From positions 20,584,001-20,648,000 of the forward strand of contig JBHGNT010000001.1 of the NCBI GenBank assembly GCA_043228905.1: a stretch of 64,000 nucleotides of DNA, read 5' to 3'. Position 1 is the first letter of the stretch. Each line of letters begins with the position of its first letter. The translations under genes and the position numbers were made by a program. The notes under the pieces are model-generated. The model made no database searches. It was given only the letters and a program-made list of their open reading frames with translations, and had not been told where the DNA came from. This DNA comes from Azolla caroliniana (Eukaryota; Polypodiophyta). Positions 10,701 through 19,909 of the stretch are shown piece by piece.

Positions 10701-11386
10701 AGGTCGGGAACTGGCCACGACTGTTACCCTATGCCTTGTGGGCGGACCAGACAACGCACAGCTCGGTAACCGGGTTCATGCCGTCAGAGCTCATGTTTGG
10801 ACAGAAGCCGATCATGCCGATGGATCGGACGATCTCCTCTTGGGCGACAGTAGACTGGAGAGACGAGATCGGTCGGGAAGAACTGCTCACGGCGCGTATA
10901 CGGCAGCTCGAACGGAGGCCAGAGGACGTGGAACGAGCGACGGAGAGACTTCGGACGGCGAGGATGAAGAACAAAGCCCGGTTCGACCGAACGCACCGGC
11001 TCTGGCCAAAGAAAATCGAGGAAGGCGACTGGGTGCTAGTCTACGACAGCAGCCTCCACAACCAGCACCGAGCAACGCGGAAGTTTGCGAAGCGGTGGTT
11101 CGGGCCTTACGTGGTAACGAGCGCCAACGACAACGGGACGTATCACCTGGCCGAACTCGACGGTACGAGGATGGCGATGCCGGTAGCAGGGAAGCGGATC
11201 AAAGCGTTCAAGAAGCGTCACGACGACAAACCGGATCTAAGAGGCCTGGACAGCGAAGACGAACAGTCCGAAACGGAGGACGAACCGATGGACGAAGAAA
11301 CGAAACCCGGGCAGGTTTTCTCCAACCAGAACCCAATTTTGGCGCATACCGGTGGATGCGCGGTTAGGTGGGGGCGGATGTCGTGA
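7771..11386 (+). pseudogene. G2 pol: RT, RNase H and integrase
   Basis: One frame carries the whole region, interrupted only by stops at about 9572, 9608 and 9827. RT: RWFTVPKKNGTLRFIQDLQPVN, SVGDLYSGYDQFQL and the active site FLDDIPIKG at about 8972, where most plant gypsy elements have YLDD or YVDD followed by LLVFS or MLVKS. RNase H: ITVDTSPTGIGWVV and ISGKDNAMADMLSR. Integrase: zinc-binding HHCC from 10166 to 10295, then D (MVDLVTMP, ~10363), D (IVADRGEL, ~10540) and E (EKVERGHGP, ~10648), with the GPY-like segment RWFGPYVVTSAND. It ends right before the PPT without a chromodomain. The RT box and the long insertion after it (GCPVGEKDETIG...) look closer to fungal or non-seed-plant gypsy groups than to common angiosperm lineages; that is from memory and tentative. 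Confidence 0.85.
11367..11378 (+). other. polypurine tract of G2
   Basis: GGTGGGGGCGGA lies directly before the LTR start TGTCGTGAAG and is the counterpart of 3090-3101 in G1. Confidence 0.75.
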
Positions 11387-12022
11387 AGAAAACCGTCCCT
11401 TGGCGCAATCGGTGCATAGCGCGCGTGAACCGGCTCTTCACTGTGCGCGCCCTTAATGTATATAATAGGGAATTAATTACAAAGGCATATCCGGGTAGTT
11501 AGATTCGGTGGGTGGGGAGTAAATGAGGGAGACAGCTCCCTTCTTGAAGCTATAAAGGAGAGGGAGACGCAGGGAGAAAGCATCGCGCATTAAGGAGGAC
11601 GAAGTGCTGCCGGACCGGAACCGAACGCTTCTCCTCTGTTCGTTCTCCATCACTCTTCTCTGCAGGGTTTCGGGAGGCTCGCGCTGCTTCGAGGAACGCC
11701 CGTGTGCTTCCGGTAGCTCCTCCACCCTTTTCTCCTTTCGTGTGCAGACGAGCAGGCATCGGCATCTGTTCGCCGGCCTGCTCGGTTGTAGCCGCTCGCG
11801 TGCTCTGTTGTGTATTTGATATTCGTTAATATAGAAACACTTGTGTCTCCCTATCTCTATGTCCATTCGCGTCTTCTGTGTTGAGGGGTCGTGCCCCTGT
11901 GTTTCTTACTCATACGTGACCGGGCGTCTCGCTCTCTCATTCCCCTTCTATCACCTGCTCTTCGGTCCAAGACCCCGGTGGTCCCGCCTCCTTTCTCCAC
12001 TCACGCGCGTAGTAACGCGACA
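11379..12022 (+). repeat. 3' LTR of gypsy element G2
   Basis: This 644-bp LTR begins TGTCG and ends CGACA. A TATA box (CTATAAAGG, ~11550) is present. Similarity to the 527-bp G1 LTR is strong at both ends and weak in the middle. Confidence 0.8.
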
Positions 12023-12084
12023 ACTTGTATAGAATACTACGGTAAATTATCACCACGGGATATTAAATGGTCATGCCCTTAACA
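12023..12084 (-). repeat. 3' LTR remnant of chromovirus C
   Basis: Its plus-strand sequence TAGAATACTACGGTAAATT...CCACGGGATATTAAATG recurs at about 27097-27140 in the 5' LTR. The sense strand starts TGTTAAGGGCATG against TGTTACAGGCATG in the 5' copy. Everything left of 12023 was replaced by the G2 element. Confidence 0.8.
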
Positions 12085-12170
12085 TACTCTCCTTCTTTAA
12101 AACATTGCACTCTTGCAATGGAAAGTTAGGGAAGTTTGGTCTTAGAGTATTCTCACGTTCCCATGTGGCA
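12071..12170 (-). pseudogene. C-terminal half of the chromovirus C chromodomain
   Basis: On the minus strand this codes for ATWERENTLRPNFPNF, the typical second half of an integrase-linked chromodomain, and ends at a TGA just inside the LTR. The first half lies at 17402-17500 on the far side of copia B. The two halves are in frame across the TCTTT target site. A short PPT (AAAGAAGGAGAGTA on the minus strand, 12098-12085) adjoins the LTR and overlaps the coding end. Confidence 0.8.
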
Positions 12171-12175
12171 TCTTT

Positions 12176-12413
12176 TGACGGGAACTACAACGTTCCTTAT
12201 GCACAACGCTCGGCCACAACCGAGCTTAAAATCATACACAGAAAACGGGAAACGAATGCATGACACAAGAGAAGAGAATGAGTACGCAGGATGTTTACGT
12301 GGAAAACCCAAACTAAGGGATAAACCACGGAACCCCACAGGCTGCAAACTATCAACACTGTTCATCAGCACTGTTCTTCTCCTTTCCCATCTGGAGGGAC
12401 CTGTCTCCCAACA
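12176..12413 (-). repeat. 3' LTR of copia B, internally deleted
   Basis: It begins TGACGGGAAC and ends CCCAACA like the right LTR, but jumps from the CTGCAAACTATCA segment straight to the terminal CAGCACTGTTCTTCTCC segment. It therefore lacks about 550 bp, including the U3 54-bp repeats and the TATA region of its partner. Confidence 0.88.
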
Positions 12414-12632
12414 AACTCCCCCTTCACTCCGGCATGGGGTGTCTTACTAGTCTGATCCTCTTCCGGCATGTATCCAGCTTGTCAGGTATCTATCAGCACT
12501 GTTCATCAGCACTGTTCTTCTCCTTTCCCATCCGGAGGGACCTGTCTCCCAACAAACTCCCCCTTCACTCCGGCATGGGGTGTCTTACTAGTCTGATCCT
12601 CTTCCGGCATGTATCCAGCTTGTTAGGTATCA
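12352..12632. repeat. 141-bp tandem duplication spanning LTR end, PPT and pol 3' end
   Basis: The stretch from CACTGTTCATCAGCACTG through the LTR terminus, PPT and the last pol codons occurs twice, offset by 141 bp (12356 and 12497). There are consequently two copies of the LTR end and the PPT. The copies differ by few substitutions, so the duplication came after insertion. Confidence 0.85.
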
Positions 12633-14063
12633 GCACTTTGGTCAGCATGTCTAACCCGTTCTCAACCGTGTGGATCTTCGTCAGTGCGAACTCCTGGTCA
12701 TCTACTCTTTCCCGGATCCAGTGATATCTTCGCTGGATATGCTTCATCCGGGAATGGTAGGCCGCATTCTTAGCAAGATGGATGGCACTTTGACTATCGC
12801 AATAGAGTCGGTATTCATCTTGTCGGACACCGAGCTCTCCGATGAAGTCCTTCATCTATAATATTTCCTTGCCGGCTTCCACAGCCGCCATGTACTCCGC
12901 CTCCGTGGTTGACAATGCAACCGTCTTCTGCAGCCTCGACTGCCACGAAACAACTCCCCCTGCATATGTCATTACATACCCGGATGTAGACCAACTGATA
13001 TCCACATCAGCCGACATGTCCGAATTGGTGAAGCCGTCCAGTTGAGGTTTTTCGGAGCCGAATCGGAGACACATATTTGAAGTGCCCTTCAAATACCGGA
13101 GTATCCATTTGACCACGTTCCAGTGCTCCTTGTCGGGATTGCTCATGAACCGGCTCACCACTCCGACTGCGTATCCTATATCCGGTCGGGTACAAACCAT
13201 TGCATACATTAAGCTCCCGACGGCAGAGGCATATGGAATCTTCATCATATCCTCCTTCTCTGCTTTCATCTTTGCGCTTTGCTTACCGGATAACCTGCAG
13301 TTTTCCGGAAGTGTCGATCCGACCGGTTTCGCATCTGACATGTTGAACCGGTGAAGTACCTTTGTCACGTACTTCTCCTATGACAGCCATAATTGCTTCG
13401 CTGACCGGTTCCGGATAATATGCATCCCCAGCATCTGTCTTGCCGGACCCAAGTCTTTCATTGAGAAGGTCCGGTTGAGAGCCTTCTTCAGCATCCGTAT
13501 TTTGACTTGGTCCCGTCCGACGATCAACATGTCGTCCACGTACAGAAGGAGTATCAGGAAGTCGCCTCCTTCGAACTTCTTCACAAACATGCAGTGATCG
13601 GCCTGCGTCTTGTGGTACCCTTGATCGGTCATGAAGGAGTCGAACTTCCGGTACCATTGCCGGGGGGCCTGCTTCAACCCGTAGAGGCTCTTCTTCAACC
13701 GGCATACCATGTGCTCCTTCCCTTTCTCCACGAATCCCTCCGGTTGCTGCATGTAGATCTCCTCTTCGAGGTCGCCGTCTTCACGTCCAGCTGTTCTACC
13801 TCGAGGTCCATGCTTGCCGCTATACTCAGCACTGTCCGGATGGAGGTTATCTTAACTACCGGGGCAAATATCTCGTCAAAGTCCACGCCCTTTTTCTGCT
13901 GGAACCCCTTCACCATGATCCTGGCTTTGTATCTCGGGGGGTTGCCGGCATCTCCCGGTTTCAACTTGTACACCCACTTATTTCGGAGTGCCCGCTTTCC
14001 TTTCGGCAACTCCACCAATTCGTACGTATGGTTCTCATGCAGGGAATCCATCTCATCCTGCAT
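12565..14063 (-). pseudogene. copia B RT and RNase H
   Basis: Segments 14063-13775, 13752-13378, 13377-12856 and 12855-12565 align in order to copia A pol: NKWVYKLKPG, active site LLLYVDDMLIVG, STTEAEYMA, LYCDSQSAIHLAKN. Damage visible: loss of 13 bases near 13774 relative to copia A (frameshift), a TAG at about 13375 and a TAG/TGA-type stop at about 12856. All catalytic motifs are otherwise recognisable. Confidence 0.9.
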
Positions 14064-14303
14064 GGCACTTAACCATTTTCGGCTATGGGTGTCATCCTTC
14101 GCTTCTTCTAAGCTTTCCGGCTCCCCCTCATCGGTCAGCAGAACATGCTCTGCATCCGGAAATCTCTAGGGCGCCCTTCTCTCTCTGAGAGGATATCTCC
14201 ATCTTCGGGCTTCGGCAACCGGCTCCTCCATTTGCTCTTCATCCGAATCCGATTCGGGGTCTTGGCCGGTTCCGGTTTCAACTTCCTCTACTTCTTCTTC
14301 AGC

Positions 14304-15272
14304 CTATTCGGTATCCTCACCGTAACCGGCTGGTCCCTCGAGTGCTAACCGGTCTCTTGCCAGTTGGGTCCGCTCATCATAGAGTCGATCCTTACTGGTC
14401 GACTCGGAGTTCATTATCTTCTTCTCCGACTCCCATTCAGCAAGCGTCTTGTCCTCCATGAAGATAATATCTCGACTCCGGAATACCTTCTTGTCGACCA
14501 GGTCCCACACTCGGTAGCCAAACTCATCTTCACCGTAACCGAGGAATATGTATGGCCGGGTCTTTGGATCTAACTTTCCTCTCCAGTCCTTAGCTACATG
14601 CACGTACGCGAGACACCCGAACACCTTCAGATGCCGGTAGGATACTTCCTTACCGGTCCATACTCTCTGTGGTGTGTCTCCGTCCAAGGGTACTGAGGGT
14701 GATCTATTTATCACATATGTCGCCGTTGACAATGCCTCAGCCCAAAACTTCTTGGGTAGTTTTGCATGCGCTAGCATACTCCGGACCCTCTCCATTATGG
14801 TCTGGTTCATCCTCTCCGCCAGCCCATTTAGTTCCGGCAAATTCGGCACAGTAAATTCGAGCCGGATTCCCTTCGAGCGGCAGTACTCCTCGAACTGCCC
14901 CCGGTATTCTGCTCCGTTATCTGCTCGAACCGCCTTCAGCTTCCGGCCGGTTTCTCTTTCCACTCTCGCGTGGAGCTCTTTGAAGAAGGATAGCACCTGA
15001 TCCTTCGTCTTCAATGGTGTGGCCCACAGCTTCCGACTGTGGTCATCTATGAACGTCACGAAGTACTGCGCTCCGGCATGTGACTTCGTGTCTACTTGAC
15101 ACACATCCATATGCACCAACTCCAGTGGTGCATTACGTCTCATCGATGGCCTTGGTCGGAAGGAGGTCCGGTTTTGCTTACCGGCCAGACAATTAGTGCA
15201 CTTCTCCAAGTGCACGCTCTTCATTGGAATGAGGTTGTCGTCTACAAGCCTTTTCATCCCCTTCTCGCTCAT
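14304..15272 (-). pseudogene. copia B integrase
   Basis: This 322-codon segment holds the end of the zinc-binding region (KCTNCLAGKQ) and the catalytic triad D (LVHMDVCQVD), D (VRADNGAEY) and E (PELNGLAERMN), followed by the usual VFGCLAYVHV and FLGYGEDEFGYRVW. The upstream part joining it to protease is split by stops around 15300-15486. In the intact element this enzyme would insert cDNA in chromosomes. Confidence 0.88.
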
Positions 15273-15483
15273 ATGACACAGTCTCTTGTGCCACAGCTCA
15301 CCGGTTCACTTCTTCCGGACATTACCGGGCATTCATCAGGTACAGTGTGTTGACCTTCCGGGCCCGAGCCACAATCAGGCTCCCTTTGCTGAACTTCATG
15401 ACACCGTTCCGGATGCTACCCGTGTAGCCTTCATCATCTAGCCGACCGGCTGATATCAAGTTCAGACGAACCTCCGGAACGTG

Positions 15484-16581
15484 TCAGACATCCTCTAGTA
15501 GCAACTTGCATCCGGTTGGTGTGGACAGCCACACGTCTCCTATGCCGACAATTCGGCATGTACCTTCATTCCCCATCCGGACACAGCCGTGATCACCAGC
15601 TGAGTAGGATGAGAAGCATTTCCCGTCCGGGGTAAGATGGAACGACGCTCCGGAGTCTACCACCCAGGTCATCTCGTCGTCGGCAAGGTTTATCTCACTC
15701 TCCTCGATGATGAGCATCAACTCTTCTTCACTTGCCGCGATTGCCGTCGTTCCCTTCCGGTTCAGCCCCCTCCGGTCTTTGTCGTTCCGGTCTGGGGTCC
15801 GCTTCGAATCGGTACCGTCGGTCTCCTTATCTTTTCGGAAATGCCGACAGTTCTTTTGGAAGTGACCCGGCTTGCCACAATAGAAGCAAGTAGGCCTTCC
15901 CCTTGACTTTGATCGTGTCCCCGACTTCTCCCGGTTCTGCGGACTACGGTTTCTATGTCTTCCGCATTCAGATTCGGTAAGGAGCGCTTTGGAGTCAGAG
16001 CTCGTATCTTTATCTTTCCGATGCGCCTCCTCATCTAGCAAGCTCTACTTTACTCTTGCTAGGGAAAACCGTTTCCCTTCCGGCCCGGCGTTGCCCAAAG
16101 TGACAACCAACGTCTCCCAGCTATCCGGGAGGGAACCGAGCAGGAGTAGCACTAGTACCTCATCGGCGAGAGGTACTTCCAATGAAGTTGCCTGGTGGAT
16201 CAGCCCCTGGAAGGCATTCATGTGCTCTGCCATGCTAGAGCCATCTTGGTACCGGAGTCTTACTAGCTTCCGGAATACCGAAACTTGATTAACAACATTT
16301 TTGTTTTGAAACATTATGCCGATCTTCTCCCAAAGCTCATGAGCCTTGCTCTCTTCATTGAAGTTGTTGTATAGGCTCATGTCGATGAAGCACCGTACGT
16401 ATGTTGTTGTCTTCATGTGCATCACCTCCCATATTGTGGCGTCGATTTTGTCCGGTCTCTTGTCCCCAAACTGAACCGGCAGCCAGAGGTCTTTAACCAC
16501 GAGCATGTCCCTCATCTTCGATTTCCACACTGAATAGTTGGAGCCGGTGAGCTTGAATATGCCACCAAACCATTCGTCCAT
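15484..16581 (-). pseudogene. copia B gag and protease
   Basis: Gag starts at 16581 (MDEWFGGIFKLTGSNYSVW), with the UBN2-type core (ATSLEVPLADEVLVLLLLGSLP is its end). An in-frame TAG at about 16042 divides it from the nucleocapsid part, which carries the CX2CX4HX4C knuckle CFYCGKPGHFQKNC. Protease follows with WVVDSGASFHLTP. A TGA at 15484 ends the frame. Gag would form the particle and the zinc knuckle would bind RNA. The two stops are point changes. Confidence 0.9.
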
Positions 16582-16597
16582 TTTTCTGTGTCGTTTT

Positions 16598-16609
16598 GCT
16601 CTAATACCA
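16598..16609 (-). other. copia B primer-binding site, tRNA-iMet
   Basis: On the minus strand TGGTATTAGAGC starts two bases after the 5' LTR end. It differs by one base from TGGTATCAGAGC, the complement of the 3' end of plant initiator tRNA-Met. Confidence 0.88.
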
Positions 16610-16611
16610 CT

Positions 16612-17396
16612 TGACGGGAACTACAACGTTCCTTATGCGCAACGCTCAGCCACAACCGAGCTTAAAATTATACACAAAAAACAGGAAATGAATGCATGAC
16701 ACAAGAGAAGAGAATGAGTACGCGGGATGTTTACGTGGAAAACCCAAACTAAGGGAAAAACCACGGCAGCCCACAAGCTGCAAACTATCACTATGCTAGA
16801 ATGTACAACAGTGAGTTCACGGAGGCAACGACCTCGTGCTCACGATCTTCGCCACAGGTGGCGGTTACAACTAAGGCAGCGACCTCTTCCTCTCTCTCAC
16901 TCTCTCTGTACACAGTTACGCGCTCTGATCTCGCGCAGACCACAATAAAACAACCACCCCTAAAAGTTTGCCCTAAGTCATATTTATACTAATATGACTT
17001 TTCGGCTATTTACAAATATAGCCTCTATGGACTCTCAGAAACATATTTACGAATATGTCTCTTCATCCGGTTCTCATCGGGTCTGCACCATCCGGCTCTC
17101 CGTAGCCGGGTACTCCTCATCCGGTTCTCACCGGGTCTGCACCATCCGGCTCTCCGTAGCCGGGTACTCCTCATCCGGTTCTCACCGGGTCTACACCATC
17201 CGGCTCTCCGTAGCCGGGTACTCCTCATCCGGTTCTCACCGGATCTGCACCATCCGGCTCTCCGTAGCCGGGTACTCCTCATCCGGTCTTCACCAGGTCT
17301 GCACCATCCGGCTCTCCGTAGTCAGGTACTCGTCATACGGTTTCCCATCAGCACTGTTCTTCTCCTTTCCCATCCGGAAGGACCTGTCTCCCAACA
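16612..17396 (-). repeat. 5' LTR of copia B
   Basis: This 785-bp LTR reads TGACGGG...CCCAACA on the plus strand. It contains a CT-rich tract near 16890-16915, a TATA-like ATATGACTTA...TATAAATATGAC region (16978-17000 on the minus strand) and five 54-bp tandem repeats. Confidence 0.88.
17064..17333. repeat. five 54-bp tandem repeats in copia B 5' LTR
   Basis: Units begin at 17064, 17118, 17172, 17226 and 17280. Each contains CCGGCT-N6-AGCCGG, which can form a hairpin, next to CATCCGGTTCTCA. The period is exactly constant. In minus-strand sense they fall in the U3 part, where copia elements carry enhancer repeats. Related but more degenerate motifs occupy the copia A LTR (4190-4385). The peptide repeats predicted here on both strands are a by-product. 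Confidence 0.88.
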
Positions 17397-17401
17397 TCTT
17401 T

Positions 17402-17863
17402 GATAGATTTGTCCATCCATTTAATTTTAAATTCTCGGATTTCTTTAGTACGTAACTTTTTTGTTTTAACATCGAGAATTCTTTCTGGTACATTTGGTTT
17501 CGAAGATAAATCTTCAGAAGTAACCAGAGTTTCAGTTGTAACTGTGTTGTCGCCAGAACCTAGAAGTTCTTTTAGACGACTCACATGGAAGACTGGATGA
17601 ATTCCAACACCATCGGGAAGAGCGAGACGATAGGCTGATGACCCAATGCGTCTGAGGATTGTAAAAGGTCCACAAAACCGTGGGGCTAGCTTAGCGCACT
17701 TACCCGTACACAATGTCTTAGAATTGTGAGGTACACGTAAAAATACCTTCTGTCCAGGGTTGAATACACGAGGTTGCCTATGATGGTCGGCATAAAAACG
17801 CGCTCTATCTTGAGCTGTTTTTATTATCTCATGCAATATGCAACATATCTTGCATATCCCCAT
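17402..17863 (-). pseudogene. chromovirus C integrase C-terminus and first half of chromodomain
   Basis: The frame reads AQDRARFYADHHRQPRVFNPG, then VFLRVP, the GPF module (PRFCGPFTILRRIG), HPVFHVSRLKELLG and the start of a chromodomain (ILDVKTKKLRTKEIREFKIKW). It is interrupted at 17401 by copia B; the rest is at 12071-12170. Upstream, the sequence passes straight into the gag-protease frame at about 17840-17863, so about 3 kb of pol is missing. The chromodomain would have bound histone marks and directed insertion to heterochromatin. Confidence 0.85.
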
Positions 17864-19010
17864 ATCTTACGGTGGGTTGGATTCCCCATATCTGAACCAA
17901 ACGATCATTCACAAAATTGTGTGAGCTTCCCGAATCAAATAAAAATTGTACAGGAGATCCATTGATATACCCGTTTGCACGTAGTAAATCATTGGGACCC
18001 AATACATAGTGAGGGAAAGAACATTGACAATTACTTAAATGATGTGTATAGACCTGAAGGACATTAGGAATCTGACCTTTATGGTCTGAAGCTTTAGGTT
18101 TGCTGTCATGCTCTTTCCGTTGGAGCTTTCGACATTGCTCTTTTGTGTGACCCTTTATTTTGCAGAATACGCAAAAAGGATGTTGTCGCTTACAATCGCG
18201 ATCCAGGAATTCGTTGGGTGTCTTGCGTTTCCCAACAAATTGTGACTGCTTAGTCCTGGGCGCTTCGTTGAGTTTTTTGTGGTCCTTCTTCGAAGTGCGT
18301 TGATAGCGAAGAACTATTTCAACGGCCTCTTCGAAGGATTTTGGATCCTTATCGTGCATTATCCAGTGATAGTCCGAATTGGGGATGCCATTCACAAAAC
18401 AAGCTATCAACCAATTATCCCCTTCTAGACCCGATTTTTGGATTTGGGTTCTAGCATGGTGAACATAGTCTTCTAGCGAGGAAAATTTCCTACTAGAGAG
18501 GTTCATTAAAGCTTGTGTTGCCTCGGTTCGAGAGAGAGGTTGCCGAAATTGGCCCTTAAAAACCGTGACAAAATCTGTCCAGGTATCGGGTAATTTCCCC
18601 ATAGTACGGAGCCCACGCCACCAGGCGGCGGCCTTACCCCTGAGTTCTCGGCCGACATATGCAATCTTCGTACTATCTGGCATGGGATAGAGCTCAAAAT
18701 GAGACTCCCATCGTCCCAGCCATGTGCAGATTGCTTCTTCGGTTCTTTCCTTTTTGTCTCCCGTAAATGGCTTAACGGAAAATGATGGTTCACCTTGTCG
18801 CTCATCAGGTCTATTAGTCTCACGTTGTAGACTAATGAGACGTGCCTCAAGAGCACTCTGAGATTGCCGAAGTTCGGTCATTTGTTGAGCGGTGAAACTA
18901 AGGTATTGGCTTATTTGTGCCAAACACATCTCAGTGGACATTTGTCCAGGAGGATTTCCTTGAGTTCCTTCCACTTGAGCGGATGACATCAGGTCGTTAA
19001 TTTGAGCCAT
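17829..19010 (-). pseudogene. chromovirus C gag and protease start
   Basis: This is a 393-residue frame. It has a coiled-coil-prone N-terminus (residues ~30-65), the retrotransposon gag core (~75-230, GKAAAWWRGL, FKGQFRQPLSRTEA), a zinc knuckle CVFCKIKGHTKEQC (~280-293) and the protease loop FLFDSGSSHNFV (~355-366). It ends at a stop soon after, where the deletion joins it to the integrase tail. Gag itself looks complete, so it could in principle be a gag-only remnant, but flanking insertions have separated it from its LTR promoter. Confidence 0.85.
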
Positions 19011-19171
19011 TAAAGATTATTTTTGGAAAAGAAATACGATAAGGTCAGAGAGATAGTCATAACATCATGTCGTGATGTAAACATATCGTGGGCAAACATT
19101 AATCGATATCATGATCTCACGTCAATACCCCTCTAGACGTATGAGATGAGGTTCAAGATCAGGTTACTATG
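19011..19171 (-). other. chromovirus C leader next to gag
   Basis: This is non-coding sequence upstream of the C gag start. The last five bases, CTATG (19167-19171), are the left TSD of element I; the matching copy is 25153-25157. Confidence 0.7.
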
Positions 19172-19812
19172 TGTGAAAGTGTTTTTAGAATTCAAGCCAT
19201 TGGACACTAAAAGAATATAAGGTATGGAGGATTCACATTTGGAGGACAAGGACATGAACTAACATCTCGTGGATAAGTCCAAATAAAAGCAATAAAGATG
19301 GAGAAAAGTTAAAAAGAGAAAAAGCAGACCACCAAAACGCAGTCAGAAACAAATGCTCATAACTCTCTCGTTTGACACCCAAATATCACGTGTAAATATG
19401 GGTTAGAAAGCTTATGACGAGAGTTATCCGTAGCTTTTTAAAACTCTAAATTTGGAGCATGGATGAGGGAGATATGACGATTAGAAGATCGTTGTGTCAT
19501 AGCTAAGAATAGGAGATGGAAAAGCTCTAAAAAAAGCGTGGAAAAGAAAGCAAGCGAAACTTATCTACTAGAGGAGAACTTCATATAAAGCAAGAAGAGT
19601 GAAGTGGTGAGAAGGAGTCTTTTTCTTGTGGGGTTTTTCTTGCCTATTCATGTAGTGCGTTTTTTCTAGTGATCAATTCATCCTTGTAGGCTTGAGTTTA
19701 TGTATCTTCTTTCTCTTGTTTCTATGATCATCACTCCTTATTAATATATCTTTGTAGATTTGGGTTTCTATATCTTCCTTCTCTCTATTTTCTATCATCA
19801 TATCTCTTTTCA
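19172..19812 (+). repeat. element I LTR 1
   Basis: It begins TGTGAAAGTG and ends CTTTTCA. It appears to be identical to LTR 2 and to differ from LTR 3 by one base near its end (A at 19802, C at 25142). Confidence 0.9.
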
Positions 19813-19816
19813 TTTT

Positions 19817-19834
19817 TGGCGCTCCAGGGAGGGT
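19817..19834 (+). other. element I primer-binding site (first unit)
   Basis: TGGCGCTCCAGGGAGGGT begins four bases after the LTR. The TGGCGC start resembles gypsy PBSs of Athila/Tat type, but the tRNA is not certain. The second unit has the same sequence at 22487-22504. Confidence 0.6.
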
Positions 19835-19909
19835 CGATCCTTTCCGTATAACGGGAGGAACGGTTGCCCACTCATTGATGGTTGGATCTACCGATTCATC
19901 ATCAAACTA

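Larger units (their letters stand above)
6688..12022 (+). mobile_element. 5'-truncated Ty3/gypsy element G2 with atypical RT
   Basis: This plus-strand gypsy element lacks a 5' LTR. It keeps a gag-like tail, protease, RT, RNase H, integrase, PPT and 3' LTR in the gypsy order (RT before integrase). It is broken by several stops and at least one frameshift. No chromodomain follows integrase. Its LTR matches that of G1. The bases after the 3' LTR (ACTTG) align with an ACGTG in the chromovirus C LTR at about 27092, so G2 probably jumped into the C LTR. Confidence 0.85.
12176..17396 (-). mobile_element. Ty1/copia element B, full-length but decayed (Tork/Tnt1-like, tentative)
   Basis: This minus-strand copia element has both LTRs (238 and 785 bp, the left one internally deleted), a PPT, a PBS, and gag through RNase H in copia order. 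It is flanked by a perfect 5-bp TSD, TCTTT, at 12171-12175 and 17397-17401. It inserted in the chromodomain of chromovirus C. Several stops and a 13-bp deletion inactivate it. It is related to copia A and copia H. Confidence 0.93.

Noticed and set aside
17025-17282. Minus-strand peptide repeats MRSTRLRRAGWCRPGENR and a plus-strand SSGSHRVCTIRLSVAGY array
   Set aside because: They are translations of the 54-bp LTR repeats in a non-coding LTR.
17064-17333. CRISPR-like look of evenly spaced repeats
   Set aside because: Units are contiguous tandem copies without unique spacers, inside a copia LTR of a plant.
19760-19909. N-terminal extension of the element I ORF (MGFYIFLLSIF...)
   Set aside because: It begins at TTG inside the LTR and spans the PBS; the first ATG that makes sense is at 19910.
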